DNA of 64,000 nt, taken from NCBI RefSeq assembly GCF_037265215.1, contig NZ_CP147737.1:2264001-2328000 (forward strand), written 5' to 3'. The notes below the pieces were generated by a model, which saw nothing but the letters and a program-made list of their open reading frames with translations, made no database searches and was not told where the DNA came from. Position numbers and translations under genes: made by a program. Shown in pieces: positions 53,134 to 62,044 of this stretch; positions within the stretch are counted from its first letter, which is position 1; every line of letters begins with the position of its first letter. Source of the DNA: Xenorhabdus griffiniae (GTDB taxonomy: Bacteria; Pseudomonadota; Gammaproteobacteria; Enterobacterales; Enterobacteriaceae).

Positions 53134-55134
53134 TTAGAACTTAATATTAACTCTTGCCCAATAAGTACGTCCAGGTTCATTGACTGCCGTATTACCGGAA
53201 TAACCAAAGCCTTGATTCCCCGCTAAGTTAAGGTGTTCGCTATAGGTTTTATCAAAAATATTGTCAACCCCAGCACTGATTTGAACGTTTTTGGTCACCT
53301 GATAGGCTGTATTAGCAGATAGGGTGGCGAAGTCTTTGCTACGATCAAAGTCTTTACCTACAACGTTACCTTCATTGATTGCCACTCGGTGCTGGCTACT
53401 TACCAGACGCAGCAAACCACTGCTAGTCCAATCGCCATGCTCCCAGGTCAAGCCGAAACGCGCTTCCAAAGGTGGGATCTGCGGCAATGGGCGATGATGA
53501 GTGGTATTTTGCGCCCAGGAATACGCCAGGCTGGCATCAGTTTTCCAGTTTTCGTTAAACTTATAAGCGACTCCTGTTTCTCCGCCCATAATGGTGGCAT
53601 CCACGTTACCAGCCACCGCATTCTTGCTACGATAATCGAACAAGATAAAGTCATTCACTTTACCCACATACGCTGATATCCAACCTTTCAGGCGGTTATC
53701 ATTATATTGTGCGCCGATATCCAATTGGGTTGTTTTTTCGGGCTTGATATTAGTGAAAGCATTACTGCCCGCTTTACCCGAAACCAGCTCCCAGTAATCA
53801 GGAAAACGCTCGGTATAACCAATGCCGGCATAGAGCATTACCGGAGATTCTTTCAGGTCATGTTCAAGCCGAATAAAGCCAGCGGGCAGGGTTTCTTTAC
53901 GTTCTTGTTGAGTAGCATATTTATACGCTGTTGCACGATCTAATCGTACACCACCGATCACTTTATTCTGTGTAGTTGCATCCCAGGTTAATTCACCAAA
54001 AATACCGTAATCACGGAAGCGGACATTTTTTACCCAGCCATTTCTTTCAGCTTCAGCCATCCTGCGATCGGTATTGGTACGGTGAATATTAGTTTGCATA
54101 TCCACTCCGCTCTGTAACTTGAAATCTTCCCACAACCAAGTTCCCATCATACGGCCACCCATTGTCAGGCGGTCAGGTTCTGAGGCCATTTTCATTTTTG
54201 AACGTCGCATGGAATAGTTATCCATTACATGGTCGGTGTAGTTGTAATAAAAATTGGATTCGAATTTGTCAAACACTTCGCCAATGTTGGATTTCTCAAA
54301 ACGCACACCAAAACTTTTGCGCTTAAATTGTGTGCCGTCCATACCTCGCGTGGCATAACGTGCTTCACCATCACCTTGTCCAGCGCTTAACTCCAGTAAC
54401 GTATTTTCATCTGGTGTCCAACCCAAGGCGATATCGGTATTCCATTTATCCCAGCGGGAAGGAACGCGTTTGCCATCACCATCTTTATAATCATTAGAAT
54501 GGGATTTATTGCCGATCAAACGGATATAGCCCAATTCATTGCCAATACTGAGATCGGCATTACCATCCCAACGACCATGAGAACCCATCACTGTGCTGAT
54601 ATTGCCTTGAGCGCCAGCTTGCTCAAACTGAGGGCGAATACGTTCGAAACGAATAGTTCCCGCTGAATTACCTGGCCCCCAAAGTACGGTTTGTGGGCCT
54701 TTGACTAAACTCAAAACATCATAACTTTCTGGTGAAATATAAGAGCTTGGCGCATCCATACGTCCGCCACAAGAGCCCAGTATTTCACTGTCATCAATTA
54801 ACATTCTCAGACGAGAACCAAACATGCCACGGAATACAGGATCACCGTTAGTGCCGCCGTTACGGATCTGTGAAAACCCTGGAATGGTTTTCAGGTAATC
54901 AGAACCATCACTAGCAGGTATTGGTTGACGAGGTGTTTTTAATGAAGAAACTACTTCAAGAGGTGAAACTGCCGGTGCAGTTACCGTGATCACAGTTTCA
55001 TTATCGTGATCATGAGCAATGTGTTTTTCTTTTGTTTCTTTGGTATTGGCAGCCCAGCCACTGCTTGGCATGATGAGTGCGATAGTCAAAGCTGCTGTCA
55101 GAGGTGATATACGAAATAGTTGTGTAGTAAACAT
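53134..55134 (-). CDS. TonB-dependent copper receptor (OprC/NosA family)
   Basis: The 666-residue outer membrane receptor has a signal peptide (SPLTAALTIALIMPSSGWAA), a His-rich start (HIAHDHDNE), a TonB box-like ETVITVTAP, a plug domain with GGTNGDPVFRGMFGSRLRML and MDAPSSYISPESYD, both typical of the copper receptor subfamily, and a 22-strand barrel ending in WARVNIKF. It imports or binds copper with TonB energy. AAGGGA precedes ATG 55134. The DUF2946 gene lies 81 bases upstream in the same direction. Confidence 0.9.
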   Translation of the reverse strand: MFTTQLFRISPLTAALTIALIMPSSGWAANTKETKEKHIAHDHDNETVITVTAPAVSPLEVVSSLKTPRQPIPASDGSDYLKTIPGFSQIRNGGTNGDPVFRGMFGSRLRMLIDDSEILGSCGGRMDAPSSYISPESYDVLSLVKGPQTVLWGPGNSAGTIRFERIRPQFEQAGAQGNISTVMGSHGRWDGNADLSIGNELGYIRLIGNKSHSNDYKDGDGKRVPSRWDKWNTDIALGWTPDENTLLELSAGQGDGEARYATRGMDGTQFKRKSFGVRFEKSNIGEVFDKFESNFYYNYTDHVMDNYSMRRSKMKMASEPDRLTMGGRMMGTWLWEDFKLQSGVDMQTNIHRTNTDRRMAEAERNGWVKNVRFRDYGIFGELTWDATTQNKVIGGVRLDRATAYKYATQQERKETLPAGFIRLEHDLKESPVMLYAGIGYTERFPDYWELVSGKAGSNAFTNIKPEKTTQLDIGAQYNDNRLKGWISAYVGKVNDFILFDYRSKNAVAGNVDATIMGGETGVAYKFNENWKTDASLAYSWAQNTTHHRPLPQIPPLEARFGLTWEHGDWTSSGLLRLVSSQHRVAINEGNVVGKDFDRSKDFATLSANTAYQVTKNVQISAGVDNIFDKTYSEHLNLAGNQGFGYSGNTAVNEPGRTYWARVNIKF

Positions 55135-55215
55135 AAAAAATCCCTTAATTAGCAACGTTGCCATACAAATTGCGTAAGGCAAGGAAAATAAAATGGTTTA
55201 TTTTAAGCAGACCGA

Positions 55216-55620
55216 CTAAATAAGGGGTGGGGCGCGTGGTTGTGATTCGCCATAAAACAGCCGAATAACAGGGCCAAAGAAACGCGATATTGGTAGTGCC
55301 CTGAACACAATGAGTGTCAATAGAATGAAAGGAACAAAACCACCTGCTAATAATGGCAGATTAATCAGAAGTTGACAGTAACCACAAGCGATATCGTCCA
55401 TTAAGCCCATATGAATATGATCGACACCATGATGATTCATCGTGTGTGTCGCAGGCATACAGTGATTTATTTCACTTTTTATTTCTTCACGGTGGTGCTC
55501 CAGTGTTTTTGATACCACCGGTGCAATGAACAACATCAAAATCGCCAGTAAGGCGATGATAGCGGGTGTTCGGCTTTGTGAGAGGCGAAAAAGCGATAAC
55601 AAGCTAATGATCCGGATCAA
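55216..55620 (-). CDS. DUF2946 family membrane protein
   Basis: The 134-residue protein has one N-terminal helix (IIALLAILMLFIAPVV), a Cys/His/Met-rich middle (INHCMPATHTMNHHG, then IACGYCQLL) and a second helical pair. This is the DUF2946 pattern; such genes sit next to TonB-dependent copper receptors, as here, and the Cys-Met-His region suggests copper binding. Function unproven. Confidence 0.83.
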   Translation of the reverse strand: MIRIISLLSLFRLSQSRTPAIIALLAILMLFIAPVVSKTLEHHREEIKSEINHCMPATHTMNHHGVDHIHMGLMDDIACGYCQLLINLPLLAGGFVPFILLTLIVFRALPISRFFGPVIRLFYGESQPRAPPLI

Positions 55621-55923
55621 TTTCTACGATTGAGGGCTAATCTTACTGCATTTAGGCTGAGGTTGTTAAAATATTTTGGGATTGTGTATCAGTCACCAGC
55701 GTTCCAGCACATCATAATTTCACTGGAACTCTGGATTTATCTGTTTTCTTCCAAGAAGACCCGCTTATGGCCTGCACCTTCTCCTACCCATATCACTGTA
55801 ACCCATTCGCCATTACATTGTATTTCCATTTTGTCCTTTAATATCGCCATAATCATAATTTTTGATTATTGATTTATCTGGCGTATTTTTATCAATCTTA
55901 AACTATACGATTGATTATTCATA
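55621..55923. other. Intergenic region upstream of the copper unit
   Basis: About 300 bases holding the promoter of the DUF2946/copper receptor unit. The open frame of 80 codons on the plus strand has no ribosome binding site or family similarity and is not called. Confidence 0.4.
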
Positions 55924-56811
55924 TTATGACTCAGTATTTGAACACATTCTTATGACAAATTCTTCTTGAGGTGAAAGATGTATATCGTTAATGGTAAAAG
56001 CATCTTCCTCGCCGTTAGTCCTAATCAAGTCGTTGATATATTCAAATGTGTTATTTCTATACATAAGCCTAGGCGTTACCCCATCATATAATGATATATA
56101 ATAAATTTCTGGAGAATACCAAGGTACATTATTACCAAATAAATTAACCATTGGATTATCAGGAACGAAACCGAGCGCATAACCAAAATGACGTACTAAT
56201 AATATATACATATATCTTTTTACTGCTTCATATGGATTATGAATATCACCAAATGTTCTCATTATCGTTGTTATTCTTTCATCACTCATTCCTGCAAGGA
56301 AATTATCAACATATATACCATATTGTCCTGCAAGATTAGTATTCCCTAATGCTAATGTATTTATATATCCAGTTTGTGGTATGTAAGCGATAGCAGGTTC
56401 AAGACCAGGTCTTCCTGCTAACATATTTAATGCCGAAGAATAACCAATCCTGAAGTTTGCTTCCTGAGAACTATTTGCGCGCCTAATAGTTAATTGTGGA
56501 TATGCATCACGAGCGACATTTCGCCAAAAATCTACAGCAGCCTCAATTTCTGCGGAGTAATCAATTCTTCTCGTAGCACCATAAATTTCAGCATGAATTA
56601 CAGCTCCATTAGGCGGTATAGTATAGCGAATCTCTCCTCCATAAGCTTCCACTGGGTTATAATGAACTCCATCTCGATCAGGTTGTGTTATACTGGCTCT
56701 ATATTTTATTGTCACATTAGCGTTAACCCCCATTGAATTTAAAAGAAATAAAAAACAAATCACCCTTGCAAACATTAATAATATAAATCTAAAACGTGTT
56801 CTATCATTCAT
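55924..56811 (-). CDS. Secreted matrixin-like protein with lost zinc site
   Basis: The 295-residue protein has a signal peptide (FARVICFLFLLNSMGVNANV) and a fold pattern like matrixin (M10) metalloproteases: AVDFWRNVARDAYPQLTIRR, EANFRIGYSS and then VRHFGYALGFVPDNPMVNLF. In active matrixins this last block reads HExGHxxGxxH with a Met turn; here the His, Glu, His and third His positions are Arg, His, Tyr and Pro, so zinc binding and catalysis should be lost. It may be a binding or decoy protein. The gene is AT-rich and stands alone. Confidence 0.6.
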   Translation of the reverse strand: MNDRTRFRFILLMFARVICFLFLLNSMGVNANVTIKYRASITQPDRDGVHYNPVEAYGGEIRYTIPPNGAVIHAEIYGATRRIDYSAEIEAAVDFWRNVARDAYPQLTIRRANSSQEANFRIGYSSALNMLAGRPGLEPAIAYIPQTGYINTLALGNTNLAGQYGIYVDNFLAGMSDERITTIMRTFGDIHNPYEAVKRYMYILLVRHFGYALGFVPDNPMVNLFGNNVPWYSPEIYYISLYDGVTPRLMYRNNTFEYINDLIRTNGEEDAFTINDIHLSPQEEFVIRMCSNTES

Positions 56812-57191
56812 AACATTATCCTATTTTTAATAATTAAGGTTAATGGATGTATATAATTTGATATAGAATGAATAATGTTTGATATATTTAACTCACTGTG
56901 TGATCTTACTCTCATTCATTAAATTGAATCGCTCCGGATGTGCATAATTAAAAACAATTATCAATTAATAACCAAATGTTATCGGTTGATAATTAATTAG
57001 TTTATCAGCCCTCATAATAAAATCAATCAGCGGATGGAAAACATCATATATTTATGATTATATCTATTTTTAAATTTGTGAATTTCATTTGCGTGAGTAA
57101 ACTCATCACTAATGATTAGATAATTGAGGTTTAACTTGAGTAGAGTTTCATTGCAAACTCTTGGCTACAACCTTGTGCGAGGGACTATAAA
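56812..57191. other. Divergent intergenic region with a spaced inverted repeat
   Basis: About 380 bases separate the matrixin-like and aminotransferase genes. AATTATCAA (56956-56964) and its complement TTGATAATT (56986-56994) form an inverted repeat with a 21-base spacer that could bind a dimeric regulator. GCGAGGGAC precedes the aminotransferase start. Confidence 0.45.
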
Positions 57192-58523
57192 ATGCCAGAT
57201 AGAAATTATTTCCAAAAATTGAACTTTAAAGCCCACTGGATGCCGTTCAGCGCTAATCGTCATTTTCAACAAGATCCACGTTTGATTGTTTCAGCAGAAG
57301 GAAGTTGGCTATTTGATGATCAAGGCCGTCGAATTTATGACAGTTTATCAGGATTATGGACGTGTGGAGCAGGCCATTCACGCGCTGAAATTCGTCAGGC
57401 TGTTTCAGATCAACTGGGGACATTGGATTATTCCCCAGGTTTCCAATATGGACACCCTTTGTCATTTAAATTAGCAGATAAAATTGCCAGCCTTATGCCT
57501 GGTGATTTAAATCATGTATTTTTTACCAGTTCAGGTTCAGAAGCTACCGATACCGCAGTAAAAATGGCTCGTGCTTACTGGCGGATTCAAGGACAACCTG
57601 CAAAAACTAAATTTATCGGTCGGGCACGGGGTTACCATGGTGTCAATATCGCAGGAACCAGCCTTGGCGGTATTGGGGGTAATCGCAAAATGTTTGGTCA
57701 GTTTATGGATGTTGACCATCTTTCGCATACATTACAACCTAATATGGCTTTTACTAAAGGGATGCCAGCGGCTGGTGGCCCCGAACTGGCAGATGAATTA
57801 CTAAAACTCATTGAATTGCATGATGCCAGTAATATCGCTGCTGTTATTGTCGAACCACTTTCTGGATCTGCCGGCGCTATTATCCCACCACAAGGTTACT
57901 TACAACGCTTACGGGAAATTTGTACTCAATATGATATCTTGCTGATTTTTGATGAAGTAATTACCGGTTTCGGGCGTTTGGGAAGCTGGAGTGGTGCTGA
58001 ATATTTCGGTGTAACCCCAGATATCCTTAACTTTGCTAAACAAATTACCAACGGTGCAATTCCTCTGGGTGGTGTAATTGCGTCCAGCAAGATCTACGAT
58101 GCCTTTATGTCACAATCTCTGTCCGAACATATGATTGAATTCAGCCACGGTTATACCTATTCAGGTCATCCGGTTGCTTGTGCCGCGGGATTGGCTTCAT
58201 TGGAACTGCTGGAAAAAGAAAATTTGCTTCAACAAGCTGCGGAATTGGCATCACATTTTGAACAAAAATTACATGCACTAAGTCACTGCCCAAATGTCGT
58301 GGATATTCGTAACTGCGGGCTAGTGGGGGCCATCCAAATTGCTCCACGGGATGGAGATGCCGTTGTCCGGCCTTTTGATGCTGGTATTGCATTATGGAAA
58401 GCGGGTTTTTATGTCCGTTTTGGTGGTGACACGTTACAATTTGGTCCCATGTTCAATGCTAAAATTGATGATCTTGATCGTCTGTTCAATGCGGTTGGTG
58501 ATGTTCTATACCAAATCAAATAA
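57192..58523 (+). CDS. Class III aminotransferase, beta-alanine:pyruvate type
   Basis: The 443-residue PLP enzyme matches omega-amino acid:pyruvate aminotransferases: KAHWMPFSANRHF at the start, FTSSGSEATDTAVKMARAYW for the PLP phosphate, IFDEVITGFGR and the PLP lysine in ILNFAKQITNGAIPLGGV. The reaction moves an amino group from beta-alanine or a similar omega-amine to pyruvate in the cytoplasm. The length is typical. The ASCH gene follows by 35 bases. Confidence 0.9.
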   Translation: MPDRNYFQKLNFKAHWMPFSANRHFQQDPRLIVSAEGSWLFDDQGRRIYDSLSGLWTCGAGHSRAEIRQAVSDQLGTLDYSPGFQYGHPLSFKLADKIASLMPGDLNHVFFTSSGSEATDTAVKMARAYWRIQGQPAKTKFIGRARGYHGVNIAGTSLGGIGGNRKMFGQFMDVDHLSHTLQPNMAFTKGMPAAGGPELADELLKLIELHDASNIAAVIVEPLSGSAGAIIPPQGYLQRLREICTQYDILLIFDEVITGFGRLGSWSGAEYFGVTPDILNFAKQITNGAIPLGGVIASSKIYDAFMSQSLSEHMIEFSHGYTYSGHPVACAAGLASLELLEKENLLQQAAELASHFEQKLHALSHCPNVVDIRNCGLVGAIQIAPRDGDAVVRPFDAGIALWKAGFYVRFGGDTLQFGPMFNAKIDDLDRLFNAVGDVLYQIK

Positions 58524-58558
58524 AATCTTCATTAATGAGGGGGAATCTGTAAGATAAC

Positions 58559-58978
58559 ATGAAAGCTATTGAAATCATAAAGTTAATTGAAAACAAATAT
58601 CCAAAAGCAGGGCATTGGGTATTTGGTGATTCTCCTTCCATGCATGATGAGTTGGCTAAGTTAGTTGCTAAGGGTATAAAAACAGCAACAACTTGCTCAT
58701 TTCACTCTTATGAGTCGGACGATAGCAAAATTACAGTTGGTAATCACTATATTGTCTTCGGCAGTAAAGGAAATCCAACTTGTATTGTCAGAGCCACAGC
58801 TATGCACTTGATGCGATTTTCTGAAATGACCGAGGAACTGGCAAGGAAAGAAGGTGAGGGTGATAGGAGCTTGGCTCATTGGCAATTAGAACATCAACGT
58901 TTTTTTGAAGAGAGCGGTGAGTTTTCACCAAATATGGAAATTGTTGTGATCGAATTTAAGGTGGTAAAACTGACATAA
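58559..58978 (+). CDS. ASCH domain protein
   Basis: The 139-residue protein has WVFGDSPSMHDELAKLVAKG, TATTCSFHSYES and ATAMHLMRFSEMTEELARKEGEGDRSLAHW (read in part), which fit bacterial ASCH domain proteins of the YqfB-distant, PUA-like group. Members bind or modify RNA or act as amidohydrolases on acetylcytidine; the role here is open. Confidence 0.82.
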   Translation: MKAIEIIKLIENKYPKAGHWVFGDSPSMHDELAKLVAKGIKTATTCSFHSYESDDSKITVGNHYIVFGSKGNPTCIVRATAMHLMRFSEMTEELARKEGEGDRSLAHWQLEHQRFFEESGEFSPNMEIVVIEFKVVKLT

Positions 58979-59024
58979 TCATTCAAACCCACCCAGCATA
59001 TAACGCCATTTAAAGCTGTTTTTG

Positions 59025-59060
59025 TACCAATCGCCTTTCAAGATGTGTCTTATATCTCCC
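59025..59060 (+). repeat. Intergenic palindromic repeat, copy 14 (left half, subtype B)
   Basis: TACCAATCGCCTTTCAAG then ATGTGTCTTATATCTCCC; the core stops there. An ATTGGTATA end follows about 140 bases later (59199-59207), as if the element had been interrupted by other DNA. Confidence 0.65.
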
Positions 59061-59385
59061 TATATTCATAAGGCTTGCACTTATCCACTTTTTTATCTCA
59101 CATTTTATATGTGCAATACCAATAATTCTATTTGGAAATTGTTTCTGTATTTTATTTTTTTATTCATTGTACCGTGCAGTATTGTATGGAACAGTGAGAT
59201 TGGTATATAGCTGATTCACACCATTAACCCACGAATTTTTATTCAGGAAATACATCACATAAAGACATAATAAGTTGTTTGAGATAAATTAACTCTTCCG
59301 ACAATTACTTAAATTATATTTTCATAAAGTTATAATCTTATGTGTTGATCGAATCATTATATCAATATAAAAAATAGGAAATATT
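59061..59385. other. Intergenic region upstream of the OYE reductase
   Basis: AT-rich DNA lying between the broken repeat halves and the reductase start. The 62-codon frame from 59022 starts in the repeat and is not a gene. AATAGGAAAT precedes the reductase ATG. Confidence 0.4.
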
Positions 59386-60489
59386 ATGACTGATAATAGC
59401 ACTAGAACCGATCTTTTCTCGCCTACCAAATTAGGGGATATTGAACTTGCTAATCGTATTGTTATGGCTCCTTTAACACGTGCTCGTATGAATGAGGATG
59501 GTGTCCCAAACGAACTTAATGTTACATATTATGCTCAACGTGTGAGCGCCGGTTTAATCATTTCAGAAGCAACTAATATTTCAGCACAGGGATGCGGTTA
59601 TGCTATGACTCCTGGTATCTGGACAGAAGATCAGGTGGCAGGATGGAAAAAAGTCACAGATGTTATTCATGCTGCTGGTGGTAAGATTGTAATGCAATTG
59701 TGGCATGTCGGTCGTTTCTCACACGTTGATCTTCAACCAAATAAAGAAGCACCAGTAGCACCATCCGTTATTGAAACAGATGGTAATGTTTTTACCCGTC
59801 GTGGTATAGAGAAAGCGTCCATACCACGTGCACTTAGAACCGACGAGATCCCTGACATTATTAGGCAATATAGACATGCGGCAGAATGTGCTAAACGTGC
59901 AGGGTTTGATGGTGTAGAAATTCATGCTGCTAACAATTATCTATTGGAACAGTTTTTGCGTGATTCAACTAACCATCGCACCGATCAGTATGGTGGTTCA
60001 ATTGAAAACCGTGCCAGATTGATTATCGAAGTTATTGACGCTGTAACCCATATTTGGGGTGGTGGGCGGGTGGGTATTAGGCTGTCTCCAGTGACAACAG
60101 AAGTAGGAAATACTCCGCTTGATAGTAATGTGATGGCAACTTATGGCTATCTGATCCAGCAACTCAATAAATTCAAACTGGCTTATCTCCATTTTGTTGA
60201 AGGAACAACAGGAAAAAGCCGTGATATTCCCGCAGAAGTTGATTTGGATGAACTAAGATCGTTGTTCGATGGTGCTTATATCGGTAACAACAATTATGAC
60301 CTTGAAATGGCGATTTCTCGTCGTGTGGAAGGTAAGGTGGATGCCGTTGCATTCGGTCGTCCATTTATTTCTAATCCAGATTTGGTAGAACGTTTACGCT
60401 ACGGGATTGAACTGACTGATCTCAATAATGATGCTTATTACGGTAATGGAGAAAAAGGATATACCGATTGGTTGAAAGCGAATTATTAA
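59386..60489 (+). CDS. nemA: Old yellow enzyme, N-ethylmaleimide reductase type
   Basis: The 367-residue flavoprotein has the OYE pattern LFSPTKLGDIELANRIVMAP, LWHVGRFSHVDLQP, the active site block GVEIHAANNYLLEQFLRDST with NHRTDQYGGS, and VGIRLSPV. NemA reduces N-ethylmaleimide, nitro esters and other activated alkenes with NADPH in the cytoplasm. Where most members have H-x-x-N (EIHAANGYL), this one has the same His and Asn. A NemR repressor gene is not present in the window. A strong terminator follows. Confidence 0.88.
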   Translation: MTDNSTRTDLFSPTKLGDIELANRIVMAPLTRARMNEDGVPNELNVTYYAQRVSAGLIISEATNISAQGCGYAMTPGIWTEDQVAGWKKVTDVIHAAGGKIVMQLWHVGRFSHVDLQPNKEAPVAPSVIETDGNVFTRRGIEKASIPRALRTDEIPDIIRQYRHAAECAKRAGFDGVEIHAANNYLLEQFLRDSTNHRTDQYGGSIENRARLIIEVIDAVTHIWGGGRVGIRLSPVTTEVGNTPLDSNVMATYGYLIQQLNKFKLAYLHFVEGTTGKSRDIPAEVDLDELRSLFDGAYIGNNNYDLEMAISRRVEGKVDAVAFGRPFISNPDLVERLRYGIELTDLNNDAYYGNGEKGYTDWLKANY

Positions 60490-60543
60490 TTTTATAAGCG
60501 TCTTTTTCAGCAAAATGCAGATATTGATTTGAGCAAAAAAAGT

Positions 60544-60594
60544 GGCAGGTACTGTAGAGCACTATTAACGGCTCTATGTTACCTGCTTTTTTAG
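60544..60594 (+). terminator. Rho-independent terminator of the OYE reductase
   Basis: GCAGGTACTGTAGAGC pairs (two mismatches) with GCTCTATGTTACCTGC and is followed by TTTTTTA. Confidence 0.88.
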
Positions 60595-60671
60595 GTAAAA
60601 CCGACGGTGACCTGTGATTATCAGAGAAACCAGGTGGTGTGACAGAGAAGAGTAGATGTAAGGACGTAATT

Positions 60672-61694
60672 ATGAATAAAAATCCTGAGATCATTAAAGC
60701 ACTTAATGAACTTTTAACATCATTTGATAAACATGCTCCAGGTGTTGTCTACATGGCCAAGTATGACAACGGATTAACCTATCAAGGTTCTATAGGATTG
60801 GCTTGTTTAGAATCACATAAACCGCTTTCAATAGAAAGCGTATTTAATATAGCTTCAGTTTCAAAACAGTTCACTGCATTTACGCTCTTATTGTTAGAAA
60901 ATGACGGTTATTTGTCGTTAGATGATTCAATCACAAAGTTCCTGCCTGATTTAGGCAGCTATGCAAAACCTGTTACTCTGCGTCACTTAATCTATCATAC
61001 AGGTGGACTCGTTGATTATATGGAACTGGCTGAATCGATTGGTATTAATGAACAAGATCCGTTGACAATTGAACAATCATTACATCACTTATATGCGCAC
61101 TCTCAATCTGTATTTGCGCCAGGGACAGCATTTGAGTACAGCAATACTGGATATTTTTTATTAGCGCAAGTGGCTGAAAAAGCCAGTGGGATAAAACTGA
61201 GTGAATTCAGTCAAGAACGTATTTTCAAACCTCTCGGGATGAAAAATACGTTCATTGTTGATGAATATCCAATCGCTGTCGAATTTGCACGAGCATATAA
61301 CCCAAAAGGTCAACTTTTTGAATCGCCATGGACACATACAGGTGATGGGGCGGTACACTCAACTGTTGGAGACCTCATGTTATGGGGTGAAAATTTATCT
61401 CACGGTAGGGTTGGTGGAAGATCATTAGTCCAACGCATGACTCAAGCATTACCCAAGATAACATCTACTGGAGATATGGTTAAAAACTATGAAACTTATG
61501 CATTTGGCTTAGAACATCACAATCACTTGGCTGAGCCTAGTCTGGAACACTCCGGTGAATGGGCCGGTTACAGAGCTCATTTTATACGTTTGCCAAACTC
61601 ATGTTTAACTATTGCTGTACTAAGTAATCAAGTGGCCATTGATACTCAAGAATTAAGTTATAAGATTGCTGATATATTGCTAAAGGCAGCGTAA
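60672..61694 (+). CDS. Serine hydrolase of the beta-lactamase/class C esterase family
   Basis: The 340-residue protein has the SxxK motif (SVSKQFTAF), the Tyr-Ser-Asn motif (EYSNTGYFLLAQVAEKASG) and a late HSGEWAGYRAHF block in place of the KTG box. No signal peptide is seen, so it acts in the cytoplasm, more likely as an esterase or peptidase than a resistance enzyme. AAGGACG precedes ATG 60672; the upstream in-frame ATG at 60639 lies 11 codons away. Confidence 0.86.
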   Translation: MNKNPEIIKALNELLTSFDKHAPGVVYMAKYDNGLTYQGSIGLACLESHKPLSIESVFNIASVSKQFTAFTLLLLENDGYLSLDDSITKFLPDLGSYAKPVTLRHLIYHTGGLVDYMELAESIGINEQDPLTIEQSLHHLYAHSQSVFAPGTAFEYSNTGYFLLAQVAEKASGIKLSEFSQERIFKPLGMKNTFIVDEYPIAVEFARAYNPKGQLFESPWTHTGDGAVHSTVGDLMLWGENLSHGRVGGRSLVQRMTQALPKITSTGDMVKNYETYAFGLEHHNHLAEPSLEHSGEWAGYRAHFIRLPNSCLTIAVLSNQVAIDTQELSYKIADILLKAA

Positions 61695-62044
61695 CTTTTG
61701 CGTCAAAATTGCCTGTCTTTTATGAAAAGAGTCTCGCTAAAGTTTTGCAACGTTTGGGGGCCGAGAGCAGGGCGTACTCATCATTAATGCATTACCGGAT
61801 TTATCAAATACGAAGATGGTAATGAATGAAATTAAATGTTATTTAACATAATATAGATTATGCGAACCAAGAGATAACACCAGTTAATAATGCCATTTTT
61901 TGCGGCATAAAGGAGAAAACCTTTTGCCGCGATAAGAACATTCAGATGTTGGTTGTTGGTGACTATCATGCTTTAAGTGATGTTACTCGTGTCAGTTGCA
62001 CATACTCTTAATCTGTGACCATCAGGGGCTATCGCTACGAATAT
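61695..62044. other. Intergenic region with no recognised content
   Basis: About 350 bases between two convergent genes. Base composition is more balanced than in other gaps and short frames read like eroded coding DNA, but I could assign none of it. Confidence 0.35.

Noticed and set aside
55630..55872. 80-codon frame between the copper unit and the matrixin-like gene
   Set aside because: No start context and no family pattern; it covers the expected promoter region.
59022..59210. 62-codon open frame between ASCH and OYE genes
   Set aside because: It starts in a broken repeat copy and ends in the repeat's other end; composition is non-coding.
60672..61694. Class C beta-lactamase resistance gene
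   Set aside because: No signal peptide and no KTG box; more like a family esterase or peptidase.
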